Positions 9,079 through 17,780 of a DNA stretch of 64,000 bases are shown here, piece after piece. The DNA comes from an uncultured Comamonadaceae bacterium. Lineage in GTDB: Bacteria > Pseudomonadota > Gammaproteobacteria > Burkholderiales > Burkholderiaceae. The stretch is taken from contig CAMLSD010000005.1 in NCBI GenBank assembly GCA_946482595.1, positions 1 through 64,000 on the forward strand, in the 5' to 3' direction. A program made the position numbers and the translations under genes. Numbering within the stretch: position 1 is the first letter of the stretch; every line of letters starts with the position of its first letter. The notes beneath the pieces are model-generated. The model saw only the letters and a program-made list of their open reading frames with translations, searched no databases and was not told the origin of the DNA.

Positions 9079-11307
9079 ATGCATCCCGTCACCTCACGTG
9101 CACCGCACCTTGCCGCCCTGCTGATCGCCGTCGCGCTGATCGGGCTGGGGGCGGCGCTCGCCTGGGTGCATGCCCGCTTCGACGCCCGCGCCCAGGTCGA
9201 CCGGGCCGTGATGTGGCTCGACCAGCAGCACCAGCGGCACCTCGAGGTTGCGGGCGAGCCGCGCTTCGAGCTGCTGCCGCTGCCCACGCTCCGCTTGGTC
9301 GGCGTCACGCTGAGCGAAGCCGGCAGCGCCGCCGAGGCGGCATACGCTGATGAACTGACGCTGCGCCTCGAACTCCTGCCCTTGCTGCAGGGGCGCGTGC
9401 AGATCAGCGCAGTCGAGGGCCGCGGCATGCGCCTGAGCCTGCAGCGCGAGCGCGACGGCCGTCACAGTTTCGACGACCTGGTGGGCCGCCCGGGCGCCAC
9501 CCACGGTCTGAATCTGGATGCGCTGGCGCTGCGCGATCTTCGCCTGCGCGTGGACGACCTGCTCACCGGCCTGCGGGCCGACGCCACCGTCCAGCTGCTT
9601 TCGCTCGATCACCTGCAGGCCGGCGCACCGGCGCCGATGTCCGCCCAGATGACGCTGGACCTGCGCTCGCCCTCGGGGCCGGTGCTGGGCGGCGAGATGC
9701 GGGTCTCGGCCCGCATGTCCCTGGACCGCGAGCGCAACACGATGGCCTTGACCGGCCTCGACCTGAAGCTGCGCGGACAGGCCCTGGCGCTCAACGACGT
9801 CGACCTGCGACTGGTCAGCACCCGCCTGCGACACGACCTGCGCACCGCGGTCACCCAGGTGCAGGACCTGCGTGTCGATGGCCCACTGGCACTGGCAGGC
9901 CTGCGGGCGCACAGCGCATCGGTGTCGGCCGCCACGCTCACCCTGGACCCGCATCGTGACCTGCTGCACGCCAGCCGACTGACGGCCCGCGCGCGCGGCA
10001 TGCAGGAGCGCCGCCCATTCGAAGCCGAGCTGCAGTGGCCGTGGCTGGAGCTGCAGAACCGCCGGCTCGCCGGCAGCGGCGGCCAGGCGAGCGCGCAATG
10101 GACCGGGCCGTTCGGCACACTCGTGGCCCACCTGAGGCAGGGGTCGGCCGATGCCGGCGCCCCGCCGCAGCCACTGGGCCACATCGAGCGCATCGAGCTG
10201 CCCGAGGTGCACGCACGGCTGATGCTGCAGGGCCGGCTCGACCCCCTGGGCAACGCCCGGGCCGACCTGCACATCGCGCCGGCCCAGGCTGCCGTGGCGC
10301 TCGAACGCATGGAGCTGCGACTGGCATGGCCTGACACCCTCCGCACCCCGCTGCCGCTGCTGCTGGTGGGCCGCGCCGAGGTGGGCCCGCGCACGGCACG
10401 CTGGCAGGTCGACGCGGCCTTGGCCGGTCATGCCCTCGCCCTCGAAGGACAGGCACTGTGGGCCGGCAACGAACCCGACATTCGCCTGAACGCGCGCATC
10501 GACACGCTCGATCTCGACCCCTGGTTCGCCGCCACGGCGGCGTCCACCGCGGCGCCGTGGCGCCCCCTGGCTGCCGCCCCCGCCGGGCCGACCCGCACCG
10601 GCGGCCCGGACGACACGCCCCATCCCGTGGACCTCTCCGGCCTGCGTCAGCTGAAGGGCGCCTTCAACCTGGCCGCGCGCACCGTGCGCGCCGGTGGCCA
10701 GGAATTCCGGCGCTTCGACGCCCAGGCCACGCTGGAAGGTGGAATGCTGCGCGTGGCCCGGTGGCGCACCCTGGCCTGGGGCGGACAACTGGCCGGCACG
10801 GCTTTTGCCGACGCGCGGGCCCAGCGCCTGATGCTGCGTGCCGACGCCGGCGGCATCCACCTGCATGAGCCGGCACGCTGGCTGCTGGGCACCAGCCCCA
10901 TGCACGGCACGGGCCGCCTGAGCCTGGAGGTGGAAACCGCAGGGCAATCGCGCGAGGAGCTGGTGCAGCGCCTCGCCGGGCGCGCGACATTGCGACTCCA
11001 GGGCGGCGCGGTGCTCGGCCTGACCGGCGGCGCAGCCGAGGCGTCCGGCGCCCTGCCCGTGAACGATCTGCGTGCCAGCTTCGAGGTGCGCGACGGCCTG
11101 GTCGTCAGCGAACGCCTCGATGCCGCGTCGCCGGCCGGGCGGCTGGACGGCCTGCTGGCCATCGACCTGGCGCAACGGCGCGCCGAAGGCCGCCTGCGCC
11201 CCGACCCGTCCACGAACTGGATCTGGGCACCTCGCCCTGCCCCGTCACCCGCGGCCGCCGGCCCGGCCGGCGCCCTCACCGACCGACTGAAAGGACTCTT
11301 CCCATGA
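9079..11307 (+). CDS. AsmA-like envelope protein
   Basis: A 742-residue protein with one N-terminal membrane segment (residues 11-29, LAALLIAVALIGLGAALAW) and a long, mostly beta-strand periplasmic region. The N-terminal block with RFELLPLPTLRLVGVTLSEAG, the repeated LRLELLPLLQGRVQISAVEGRGMRL-type strands and the C-terminal AsmA-like repeat around VNDLRASFEVRDGLVVSERLDA fit AsmA. AsmA/TamB-family proteins are thought to move lipids between membranes. The stop codon overlaps the start of the MOSC gene by 4 bp (ATGA), so translation is coupled. No truncation is seen. Confidence 0.88.
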   Translation: MHPVTSRAPHLAALLIAVALIGLGAALAWVHARFDARAQVDRAVMWLDQQHQRHLEVAGEPRFELLPLPTLRLVGVTLSEAGSAAEAAYADELTLRLELLPLLQGRVQISAVEGRGMRLSLQRERDGRHSFDDLVGRPGATHGLNLDALALRDLRLRVDDLLTGLRADATVQLLSLDHLQAGAPAPMSAQMTLDLRSPSGPVLGGEMRVSARMSLDRERNTMALTGLDLKLRGQALALNDVDLRLVSTRLRHDLRTAVTQVQDLRVDGPLALAGLRAHSASVSAATLTLDPHRDLLHASRLTARARGMQERRPFEAELQWPWLELQNRRLAGSGGQASAQWTGPFGTLVAHLRQGSADAGAPPQPLGHIERIELPEVHARLMLQGRLDPLGNARADLHIAPAQAAVALERMELRLAWPDTLRTPLPLLLVGRAEVGPRTARWQVDAALAGHALALEGQALWAGNEPDIRLNARIDTLDLDPWFAATAASTAAPWRPLAAAPAGPTRTGGPDDTPHPVDLSGLRQLKGAFNLAARTVRAGGQEFRRFDAQATLEGGMLRVARWRTLAWGGQLAGTAFADARAQRLMLRADAGGIHLHEPARWLLGTSPMHGTGRLSLEVETAGQSREELVQRLAGRATLRLQGGAVLGLTGGAAEASGALPVNDLRASFEVRDGLVVSERLDAASPAGRLDGLLAIDLAQRRAEGRLRPDPSTNWIWAPRPAPSPAAAGPAGALTDRLKGLFP

Positions 11308-12170
11308 GCGATGTGAACTTCCGGATCGCCGCGCTGGCGGTCTACCCGATCAAGTCCTGTGCCGGGGTGGCGCTCGACGACAGCCTGCTGATCGAGACCG
11401 GACTCGAGTTCGACCGGGCCTGGATGGCGGTGGACGAGCACGGCGAGTTCGTCAGCCAGCGCGAGTTGCCGCGCATGGCCCTGATCCAGCCGCAGATGCG
11501 CCAGGCCGACATGGTGTTGCGAGCGCCCGGCATGCTGGCGCTGCACATCGCCTACGACACGGTCGAAGCGCCGACCCGGGTCCGCGTGTGGGACGACCAG
11601 GTCAAGGCCTACGACATGGGCGACCTCGCCGCCCAGTGGTTCACCGACTTCCTCGGCCGCAAGGTGCGCCTGGTGCGCTTCGACCCCGAACAGCGGCGCC
11701 TGTCCAGCATGAAGTGGACCGACGGCATCGAGGCCGAGAACCAGTTCAGCGACGGCTTCCCCATCCTCGTGGCTTCGGTCGAGGGCCTCGCCGCGCTGAA
11801 CGAACGCCTGACGCAGCGCGGTCAGCCCGCGGTCACGATGGCGCGTTTCCGGCCCAACCTGGTGATCGAAGGTCTGGACACCCCGCTCGACCCCCACGGC
11901 GAGGACTACCTCGACGAACTGGCCATCACCACCGAGCAAGGCACGGTACGCCTGAAACTCGTGAAGCCCTGCGCCCGCTGCCCCATCCCGAACGTCGACC
12001 CCGACACCGGCACCCCCGGCCATGAACCCGGCGACACCCTGGCGACCTACCGGCGCGACGCCCGGCTGGACGGCGCCGTCACCTTCGGCATGAATGCCAT
12101 CGTGCTGGAAGGGATCGAGCATGTGCTGCGCCGTGGCGCCACCGGCGAGGCGACGCTGAAGTTCGATTGA
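11304..12170 (+). CDS. MOSC domain protein (YcbX-like)
   Basis: A 288-residue protein with the MOSC N-terminal beta-barrel (residues 5-120, starting AALAVYPIKSCAGVALDDSLL) and a C-terminal MOSC domain (about 125-285). The conserved cysteine block KLVKPCARCPIPNVDPDTG is the molybdenum-cofactor contact site of the YcbX/mARC family, which reduces N-hydroxylated compounds with a partner reductase. Unlike E. coli YcbX there is no C-terminal 2Fe-2S domain, so an external electron donor is needed. Start ATG overlaps the AsmA-like stop. A hairpin follows the stop codon. Confidence 0.9.
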   Translation: MSDVNFRIAALAVYPIKSCAGVALDDSLLIETGLEFDRAWMAVDEHGEFVSQRELPRMALIQPQMRQADMVLRAPGMLALHIAYDTVEAPTRVRVWDDQVKAYDMGDLAAQWFTDFLGRKVRLVRFDPEQRRLSSMKWTDGIEAENQFSDGFPILVASVEGLAALNERLTQRGQPAVTMARFRPNLVIEGLDTPLDPHGEDYLDELAITTEQGTVRLKLVKPCARCPIPNVDPDTGTPGHEPGDTLATYRRDARLDGAVTFGMNAIVLEGIEHVLRRGATGEATLKFD

Positions 12171-12175
12171 GCCCG

Positions 12176-12199
12176 CGTTGCGCCGGCTTCGGCGCAACG
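12176..12199 (+). terminator. Hairpin after the MOSC gene
   Basis: A perfect 10-bp stem (CGTTGCGCCG / CGGCGCAACG) with a 4-base loop begins 5 bp after the MOSC stop. It has no following T run, so it may slow rather than fully stop transcription, or need Rho. Confidence 0.5.
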
Positions 12200-12294
12200 G
12201 GCTGAAGCTGATCGCCCGGCGGCAACACAGCGGTCCACGCACACGCTCGATGCGTACGGCACACCATGTCGCCAGGCGCACCCGATGCCCGCAC

Positions 12295-12324
12295 GATGTG
12301 TTGCCGCGCGAATGTGTTGTATTG
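12295..12324. promoter_or_regulatory. Candidate operator in front of the GntR-LacI regulator
   Basis: The 11-bp string ATGTGTTGTAT (12312-12322), 9 bp before the regulator's ATG, occurs again at 14918-14928 in the lyase-porin control region. A partial copy GATGTGTTG lies at 12295-12303 and is repeated at 14917-14925. The shared strings suggest the regulator binds both its own leader and the target promoters. Confidence 0.5.
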
Positions 12325-12331
12325 TTTTGCG

Positions 12332-13453
12332 ATGCAAAGCTCAGCCCAGGAACTCGGCCAGTTCCTCGAAACCCTGGCCCGTGAAGCCCGCGCGGGCGAC
12401 CGGCTCCCCCCGATCCGTGAACTGATGCAGCGCTTCGGTGCGTCCCAGGTGGCCGTGCAGCGTGCCTTCCAGGAGCTCAAGGCGCGCGGCCTGATCGAGT
12501 CGCAGGTGGGGCGAGGCACCTACTTCCGCGCGCACGGTGCGCCGTCCGCCGACCACGGTGAGGGCGCACCCGCGGGCGCACCGCCGCGTGTGCCTGTGCC
12601 GGCGGCCGTGCGCTCGGTGTTGCTGCTGCGCCGGTCGATCAGCATCGCGCGTGGCCGTGTGCTGGTGGAGGGGCTGCATCGGCGCTTCGCGGCCGACGGG
12701 CACCGCGTGCTCGAGGTCTCCTACACCGATTCGGAACACGCTCGGACGGTGTTGAAGGCCCTGCCTTCGTTTGATGCCTGTGTGGTGCAGTCGACTTACC
12801 GCACGCTGCCCATCGACCTGCTCGCACCGCTGCGCGAAAAATGCCGCGTGCTTGCCGTCGACGGCGCGGCCCTGGTCGGCGCGGACGTGGAGGCCGTGGG
12901 CACTGAATGGGGTGAACCACTGGCCCAGGCGGTGGCGACGCTGCAGCGGGCCGGACACCGCAGCATCGCCTACGCCAGCACGGACCAGCCCTTCCTGGCC
13001 ACCCAGCTCGGCCGCAGGCGGTTCGAGCACCTGCGCGAATCGCAGGGCGATGTGGCACTGCACGACCTCACCGTGCCGCACATGCCCGACGAGCACTACA
13101 CCGAAGCCCTGGTGGGCCAGCTCAAGGCCTTGGTCGATGCGTCGGGGCGACTGCCGTTCACCGGCCTCGTGGCCTGGGGGATCGAAGACGGCACGGCCTT
13201 TCGCACGCGGCTCGAAGCGGCCGGCATCGACGTGCCGCGTGCGCTCAGCGTGGTCCTGCTCGGCCGCACCGACCTGGCAAACGAGCATGGGGGTTACTTC
13301 GACGTGGTGGGCTGCAGCGTGATCGACCAGGTCGAGATGCTGTACCGGGCCATCCATGATCGATGGGCGGCACCGGCCTCGCCCTATGGCGTGCGGTTCA
13401 CCCCGGTTCGTTCCCTGGCGGGCTTGTCGATTGCTCCTCCCTGGTCGGCATGA
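12332..13453 (+). CDS. Transcription regulator: GntR winged helix plus LacI-type sensor
   Basis: A 373-residue regulator. Residues about 5-70 form a GntR winged helix (DRLPPIRELMQRFGASQVAVQRAFQELKARGLIESQVGRGTYF). From about 90 on there is a periplasmic-binding-protein-like sensor of the LacI/GalR type (VLLLRRSISIARGRVLVEGLHRRF, SYTDSE, PFTGLVAWGIEDGTAF). This is the domain order of AraR-type repressors rather than of FadR/HutC GntR proteins. The ATG at 12332 is chosen over upstream ATGs because it starts just before the DNA-binding domain and follows the candidate operator. The convergent lyase gene overlaps its last 70 bp. The inducer is probably the small acid handled by the adjacent lyase/porin/Bug genes; that is inference. 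Confidence 0.85.
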   Translation: MQSSAQELGQFLETLAREARAGDRLPPIRELMQRFGASQVAVQRAFQELKARGLIESQVGRGTYFRAHGAPSADHGEGAPAGAPPRVPVPAAVRSVLLLRRSISIARGRVLVEGLHRRFAADGHRVLEVSYTDSEHARTVLKALPSFDACVVQSTYRTLPIDLLAPLREKCRVLAVDGAALVGADVEAVGTEWGEPLAQAVATLQRAGHRSIAYASTDQPFLATQLGRRRFEHLRESQGDVALHDLTVPHMPDEHYTEALVGQLKALVDASGRLPFTGLVAWGIEDGTAFRTRLEAAGIDVPRALSVVLLGRTDLANEHGGYFDVVGCSVIDQVEMLYRAIHDRWAAPASPYGVRFTPVRSLAGLSIAPPWSA

Positions 13454-14832
13454 GGGGTGTGACCGGCTGACGGCGTTGCGCCATGGCCGCGCAGCACACG
13501 CCCTGCCACTTCATCGGTGAGCGCCTCCGAGGCACCGAGGTAGCGCTCCGGGCGCAGGGCGTCGAGCAGGTCGCCAGGCAGGTCCAGCCCCTGGAGCATC
13601 GGATGCGCCCGGATCGCCAGCACAAACGGCACCTGCGCCGACTGCGCCTGCTGGGCCGCGTCGTACAGCACCTTGTGGGCCGTATGACGCCCGATGAGCG
13701 GGGTCAGGCGCATCATCACCGCCTCCGAGCTGATCAGTCCGGACGTGCACGCCAGGTTGTGCTGCATCGCCTGCGGATGCACCACCAGCCCCCTGGCCAG
13801 TGCGCTCAGGGTCTCGGCGATCGACGCGGCCAGCATGGCCACCTCCGGCAGCAGGGTGTCGGTGACGTTGGTGGTCGATGAATCGCCTTCGTCCATCCGC
13901 ACCATGGCCTCCAGCGCCATCGGCACGCGCCCGCGCAACATGCGGCACAGGCTGGCCAGCAGCAAGGCAGTCGACGGGTTGCGCTTGTGCGCCATCGTCG
14001 AGCTGCCCACCTTGCCCAGGTGGAACGACTCGGCCAGCTCGCCGATCTCGCTGCGCTGCATGAACACGACGTCCTGCGCGATCTTCTGCGCCGTGCCGGC
14101 GAGCACGCCCAGCGCGGCGATGTAGTCTGCCGCCCGGTCATACGACGAGCGCAATGGCAGACCCGCAGGCTGGAGCCCCAGACGTGCGGCGAGCCGGCGC
14201 TCGACCTCACGCCCGGCAGGGCCCATGGCCGCAAAGGTGCCGATCGCGCCGCCCATGCAGGCCGGGAACGAGGTGTCGAACCGGTGCAGCAGGCGCTCCC
14301 GGTCGCGACCGATCTCGTCGAGCCATCCGCTCAGCTTGAAGCCGAAGGTCATCGGCAGCGCATGCTGGCCATGGGTGCGACCGGCCTGAACGGTGGACCG
14401 GTGCGTCAGCGCCAGATCGGCCAGTGTGGTCATCGCGTCGTCCAGCTGGCTGACGATGAGCGCATGGGTGGCCTTCATCTGCAGGGCGGTGGCGGTGTCG
14501 AAGATGTTCTGTGTGGTCGCCCCCCAGTGCAGATAGCCCGCGGCGGGCTCGCCGCACAAGGCCTCGAAGCGATGCAGCACTGGCACCAGCGGATGCTGCG
14601 CGAACGCGATCTTCTCGGCCAGCGCATCGGTGTCGAACAGGGTGGCGCGGGCATGAGCGGCGATGGTGGCAGCCGCATCGGCCGGGATCAGCCCCAGCTC
14701 GGCCTGGGCCTGGGCCAGCGCCGCTTCCACGTCCAGCCAGGCCTGCAGGGTGGCCGTGTCGTTCCAGAGTTGCTTCGCCTGGGTGCTGAACCAGTGGCGG
14801 GTGATGAAAGAGTCAAACATTCCGGTGTTCAT
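13384..14832 (-). CDS. PcaB-like lyase of the fumarase/aspartase superfamily
   Basis: A 482-residue lyase related to 3-carboxy-cis,cis-muconate cycloisomerase and adenylosuccinate lyase. It has the three superfamily blocks: AGRTHGQHALPMTFG, WGATTQNIFDTAT, and the signature loop GSSTMAHKRNP around residues 277-288, whose serine acts as the general base. It is not the pathway PcaB (that gene is at 43.5 kb), so its substrate is open. ATG 14832 and an in-frame ATG at 14820 are both possible; neither has a strong ribosome site. The last ~25 residues are unlike the family and overlap the convergent regulator gene by 70 bp. Confidence 0.85.
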   Translation of the reverse strand: MNTGMFDSFITRHWFSTQAKQLWNDTATLQAWLDVEAALAQAQAELGLIPADAAATIAAHARATLFDTDALAEKIAFAQHPLVPVLHRFEALCGEPAAGYLHWGATTQNIFDTATALQMKATHALIVSQLDDAMTTLADLALTHRSTVQAGRTHGQHALPMTFGFKLSGWLDEIGRDRERLLHRFDTSFPACMGGAIGTFAAMGPAGREVERRLAARLGLQPAGLPLRSSYDRAADYIAALGVLAGTAQKIAQDVVFMQRSEIGELAESFHLGKVGSSTMAHKRNPSTALLLASLCRMLRGRVPMALEAMVRMDEGDSSTTNVTDTLLPEVAMLAASIAETLSALARGLVVHPQAMQHNLACTSGLISSEAVMMRLTPLIGRHTAHKVLYDAAQQAQSAQVPFVLAIRAHPMLQGLDLPGDLLDALRPERYLGASEALTDEVAGRVLRGHGATPSAGHTPHADQGGAIDKPARERTGVNRTP

Positions 14833-14916
14833 ACAAGTGGGTGACCGTGTCGGGTTGTGTCGGCGGTGTGTCGATGAGTGTGTTGCCAGGCCGTATGCAT
14901 GCAGGGCGCGGTGGGC

Positions 14917-14983
14917 GATGTGTTGTATGCATTGTGTTGACACAATACACGATACATCAATACACTGCATACGCGCTGATCAC
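14917..14983. promoter_or_regulatory. Divergent lyase/porin promoter-operator region
   Basis: This AT-rich patch contains the palindrome ATTGTGT-TG-ACACAAT (14931-14946). It overlaps a consensus -35 TTGACA (14937-14942) with a -10 TACACT (14961-14966, 18-bp spacer) for the porin, and a possible TTGATG-N18-CACAAT promoter on the other strand for the lyase. The string ATGTGTTGTAT shared with the regulator leader is at 14918-14928. One bound repressor could close both promoters. Confidence 0.65.
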
Positions 14984-15018
14984 AATTTGTACGGCGCCAG
15001 CCCACACAGGAGACACAC

Positions 15019-16047
15019 TTGAAGACTTCCGCCCTTCAGGCGCGCGCCGTTCTCGCCCGCCTGCGCACCGGTTCAGCCGTCACCCTCACGGCCTTGCTCG
15101 GGGCTGCAGCCGCCCAGGCTCAGTCGTCCGTCACGATCTACGGAATCATCGACCAGGGGATCAGCCGCGCGAACAGCGGCACCACCCCCGGGGCCATGCT
15201 GCCGGGACGGGGCACGCCCGGCGAATGGGTCCTCAAGGCAGGCAACACCTCGCGGATCGGGTTCCGCGGCCGGGAAGACCTGGGCAGCGGCGGCTACGCG
15301 CGCTTCCAGATCGAACACCGCTTTGCGGCCGACACCGGCGCCTCGAGCAATGCGAACGTGTTCTGGCTCGGTCGTTCGGTGCTCGCCCTGGGCAACAATG
15401 CCTGGGGCGAGGTGTATGCCGGGCGCGAGTACTCGGCTGCGTTCTGGGTGCCGCTGTTTGCCGACCCCACCTCGTGGAGCTATGTGAGCCAGCTGGGTTC
15501 GGCCTACACCTATGCGGGCTACACCGCGGTGCCCTCGTCGGTGGAGGCCACCAACATCCGCTGGTCGAACTCGATCGGCTACAAGTCGCCGAACTTTGGC
15601 GGTGTGACCTTCGAGCTGGCCACGGCCCTGGGCGAAGGGGTGCGTCGCAGGGACACCTCCGGCAACATCCAGTACCGGCAAGGGCCGGTCTGGGGAGGCT
15701 TTGCATTCGACCGCCTGGACGGCGACAACAACCTGATGATCCTGGCCGGTGGTTACGACTTCGGCGCCGTGTTTCCCACGGCAACCTACTCGCGCGCCAA
15801 AGGCGGCGTGAACGGTGACGCCACGTCGTTCAGCCTGTCGCTGCGTGCGCCGGTGTCCTACGGGCGGATCTATGCGTCCTACGGAGCCCATCGCCCAAAG
15901 AGCAACCTGGACTCCTGGATGCTGGGCGCGGGCACCGAATACACGCTGAGCAAACGCAGCCTGCTCTACTTCAACGTCGGTTCGGCCAAGCGCGACGGCG
16001 CCACGCGCACGACCGCCGTCGACGCCGGCTTCAAGCACACTTTCTGA
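15019..16047 (+). CDS. Outer-membrane porin (Gram-negative porin, Burkholderiales type)
   Basis: A 342-residue trimeric-porin family protein for diffusion of small solutes through the outer membrane. The signal peptide ends at about residue 35 (ALLGAAAAQA-QSSVTIYG); SSVTIYGIIDQGI is the usual first strand and the protein ends in ...DAGFKHTF with the terminal phenylalanine needed for BAM assembly. The start codon is TTG at 15019, preceded by AGGAG; no ATG fits. It is transcribed with the Bug binding protein 11 bp downstream and diverges from the lyase. The context suggests a substrate-specific porin for the acid used by this module. Confidence 0.93.
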   Translation: MKTSALQARAVLARLRTGSAVTLTALLGAAAAQAQSSVTIYGIIDQGISRANSGTTPGAMLPGRGTPGEWVLKAGNTSRIGFRGREDLGSGGYARFQIEHRFAADTGASSNANVFWLGRSVLALGNNAWGEVYAGREYSAAFWVPLFADPTSWSYVSQLGSAYTYAGYTAVPSSVEATNIRWSNSIGYKSPNFGGVTFELATALGEGVRRRDTSGNIQYRQGPVWGGFAFDRLDGDNNLMILAGGYDFGAVFPTATYSRAKGGVNGDATSFSLSLRAPVSYGRIYASYGAHRPKSNLDSWMLGAGTEYTLSKRSLLYFNVGSAKRDGATRTTAVDAGFKHTF

Positions 16048-16058
16048 GGAGGCCGGCC

Positions 16059-17027
16059 ATGAAACGCAATTTCCTCGTCGCGTTCGGCGCCTTGGCGCTG
16101 GCAGTGGCCACGCTGTCCCCCGCGCGCGCGCAGAGCGACAAGCCGATCTCGCTGGTCGTGGGCTACTCCGCCGGCGGCAGCGCCGATCTGGTGGCGCGCG
16201 CTGTCGGGCAGGAGCTGGGCAAGCGACTGGGCCGCCAGGTCATCATCGAGAACGTGGCCGGCGCCAGCGGCACGCTGGCGGTGCAGCGCGTGCTCAATGC
16301 CCCCGCCGACGGCAACGTGATCTACATGGGCGGCACCGACACCGTCGTGATCCCGATGGTGAACGCCAAGGTCAAGCACCACTGGGAACGCGACTTCACC
16401 CCGCTGGCGCGCCTGACCACAGTGCCGATGGTCATCGCGGTGCCGGCAAGCTCGAAGTTCTCCAGCCTGTCGGACCTGATCGCCGCTGCCCGCAAGGAAA
16501 ACGGCCACCTGACCTACGCCACCCCGGGCATCGGCACGATGCAGCACTTCTATGCGGCCCTGATCAACAAGCAGGCCAAGGTCTCGATGGTGCACGTGCC
16601 CTATCGCGGCGGCGCCCACATCGTCAACGATCTGGTCGGGCAGCAGGTCGACAGTGCGGTGCTGGTGCTGTCGACCGCAATGCCGCAACTCAAGGAGGGA
16701 CGCATCAAGGCCCTGTCGGTGTCTGACACGGCCCGGGTGCCGGCCCTGCCGAACGTCAAGCGCATCGGCGAGGAAGAAGGCTTCGCGGGACTGTCCCTGC
16801 CGCTGTGGCAGGCCCTGTTCGTGAAGGCCGGCACGCCTGCGGCGGCGGTGGCCACGTACGAGAAGGCCCTGCTGTCCGCGCTCGAGGATCCGGAACTGCG
16901 CAAGAAGCTCGCCGATTCGGGGATCACCGTCGCGCCGCTGAATGCCAAGGACCTGACCGCCTTCATCAAGCCCCAGGCCGAGGTGTACCGGGACATCGTC
17001 GAGTCCGCCAGGATCTCGATCGACTGA
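16059..17027 (+). CDS. Bug/TctC-family tripartite-type solute-binding protein
   Basis: A 322-residue periplasmic binding protein of the Bug (TctC) family. The signal peptide ends near residue 25 (SPARA-QSDKPI) and the mature protein begins with the typical KPISLVVGYSAGGSADLVARAVG; the conserved FxPLARLTTVP and HVPYRGGAHIVNDLVG blocks follow. No tctA or tctB membrane genes are nearby, as for most Burkholderiales Bug proteins, so it either uses a distant permease or acts as a sensor. It directly follows the porin gene (GAGG ribosome site at 16047). Ligands of relatives are usually carboxylates or amides; this one is unknown. Confidence 0.93.
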   Translation: MKRNFLVAFGALALAVATLSPARAQSDKPISLVVGYSAGGSADLVARAVGQELGKRLGRQVIIENVAGASGTLAVQRVLNAPADGNVIYMGGTDTVVIPMVNAKVKHHWERDFTPLARLTTVPMVIAVPASSKFSSLSDLIAAARKENGHLTYATPGIGTMQHFYAALINKQAKVSMVHVPYRGGAHIVNDLVGQQVDSAVLVLSTAMPQLKEGRIKALSVSDTARVPALPNVKRIGEEEGFAGLSLPLWQALFVKAGTPAAAVATYEKALLSALEDPELRKKLADSGITVAPLNAKDLTAFIKPQAEVYRDIVESARISID

Positions 17028-17128
17028 CGATCGCCTGAACCCGCCACGCCGTGCCCGGGGCCGAGGTCAGCCCCAGGCCGGCGTGCAGCAACGGGCTGCA
17101 CAATGGCGCCGGACACCCTCGACGCCCC

Positions 17129-17707
17129 ATGCCAGACAGCACGTTCACCATCACCTACCCGCTCACCGACGACGACTGGGCCCGGGCCGGGCGTGTGCTT
17201 GCCTGCACCGCCGTGGTGAGTCGGGGGTGGCGGACACTGCTCGCGTCGCTGCACCTGCTGTTCTGGTCCTGCCTCGGGCTCACGATCGCGAGCTACGCCT
17301 GGATCGTCGACGACACCCCGGCGTTCAAGGGCCCCGCCCAGGTCATGGGTCTGTTCTTCGTGATGTCGCTCGTGCTGCGCATGGCCCTCGAGGTCGCGAC
17401 CCGTCGGGCCGCGGCGCATGCGTGGCGCGACGACGTCCCGCATGACGTCAGACTCACCGTCGGCGACGCCTGCCTGCAACTGTCCTACCTGGGGATCGTG
17501 CTCCAGACGCCCTGGGCGCGGGTCCGTGTGGCCTGCGAGGACAACAGGAACCTCTATCTGCAACTCGAACCCGGCAGCGTGCTGCCGGTACCGCTGTCAT
17601 CGGACCCCGCATTGCTCGCGAGTCTGCGCACCCGTGCTGCCCCGCGCCGGGGCGACCCGACAGCCGCGCAGTCGCCCCCTGCCGAACCGGGCGGTCCGCC
17701 GGGTTGA
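17129..17707 (+). CDS. YcxB-like membrane protein
   Basis: A 192-residue protein with two membrane segments (about 30-55, [23 protein letters not shown], and 65-82, [18 protein letters not shown]) followed by a soluble domain of about 100 residues resembling YcxB C-terminal domains ([27 protein letters not shown]). The ATG at 17129 gives the usual short N-terminus [15 protein letters not shown]. It ends 73 bp before ychF on the same strand. Function is not known for this family. Confidence 0.75.
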   Translation: MPDSTFTITYPLTDDDWARAGRVLACTAVVSRGWRTLLASLHLLFWSCLGLTIASYAWIVDDTPAFKGPAQVMGLFFVMSLVLRMALEVATRRAAAHAWRDDVPHDVRLTVGDACLQLSYLGIVLQTPWARVRVACEDNRNLYLQLEPGSVLPVPLSSDPALLASLRTRAAPRRGDPTAAQSPPAEPGGPPG

Positions 17708-17780
17708 CACCCGTCGCGGCCGCCCCCGGGGCCGGCCGCTTAAAATGCCGGGTTCTGCCCTGATCCCCGAAAGCCCCGCC

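Noticed and set aside
9094..11175. 693-aa minus-strand open frame
   Set aside because: Antisense to the AsmA-like gene, Gln/Arg/His-rich, no family pattern and no ribosome site.
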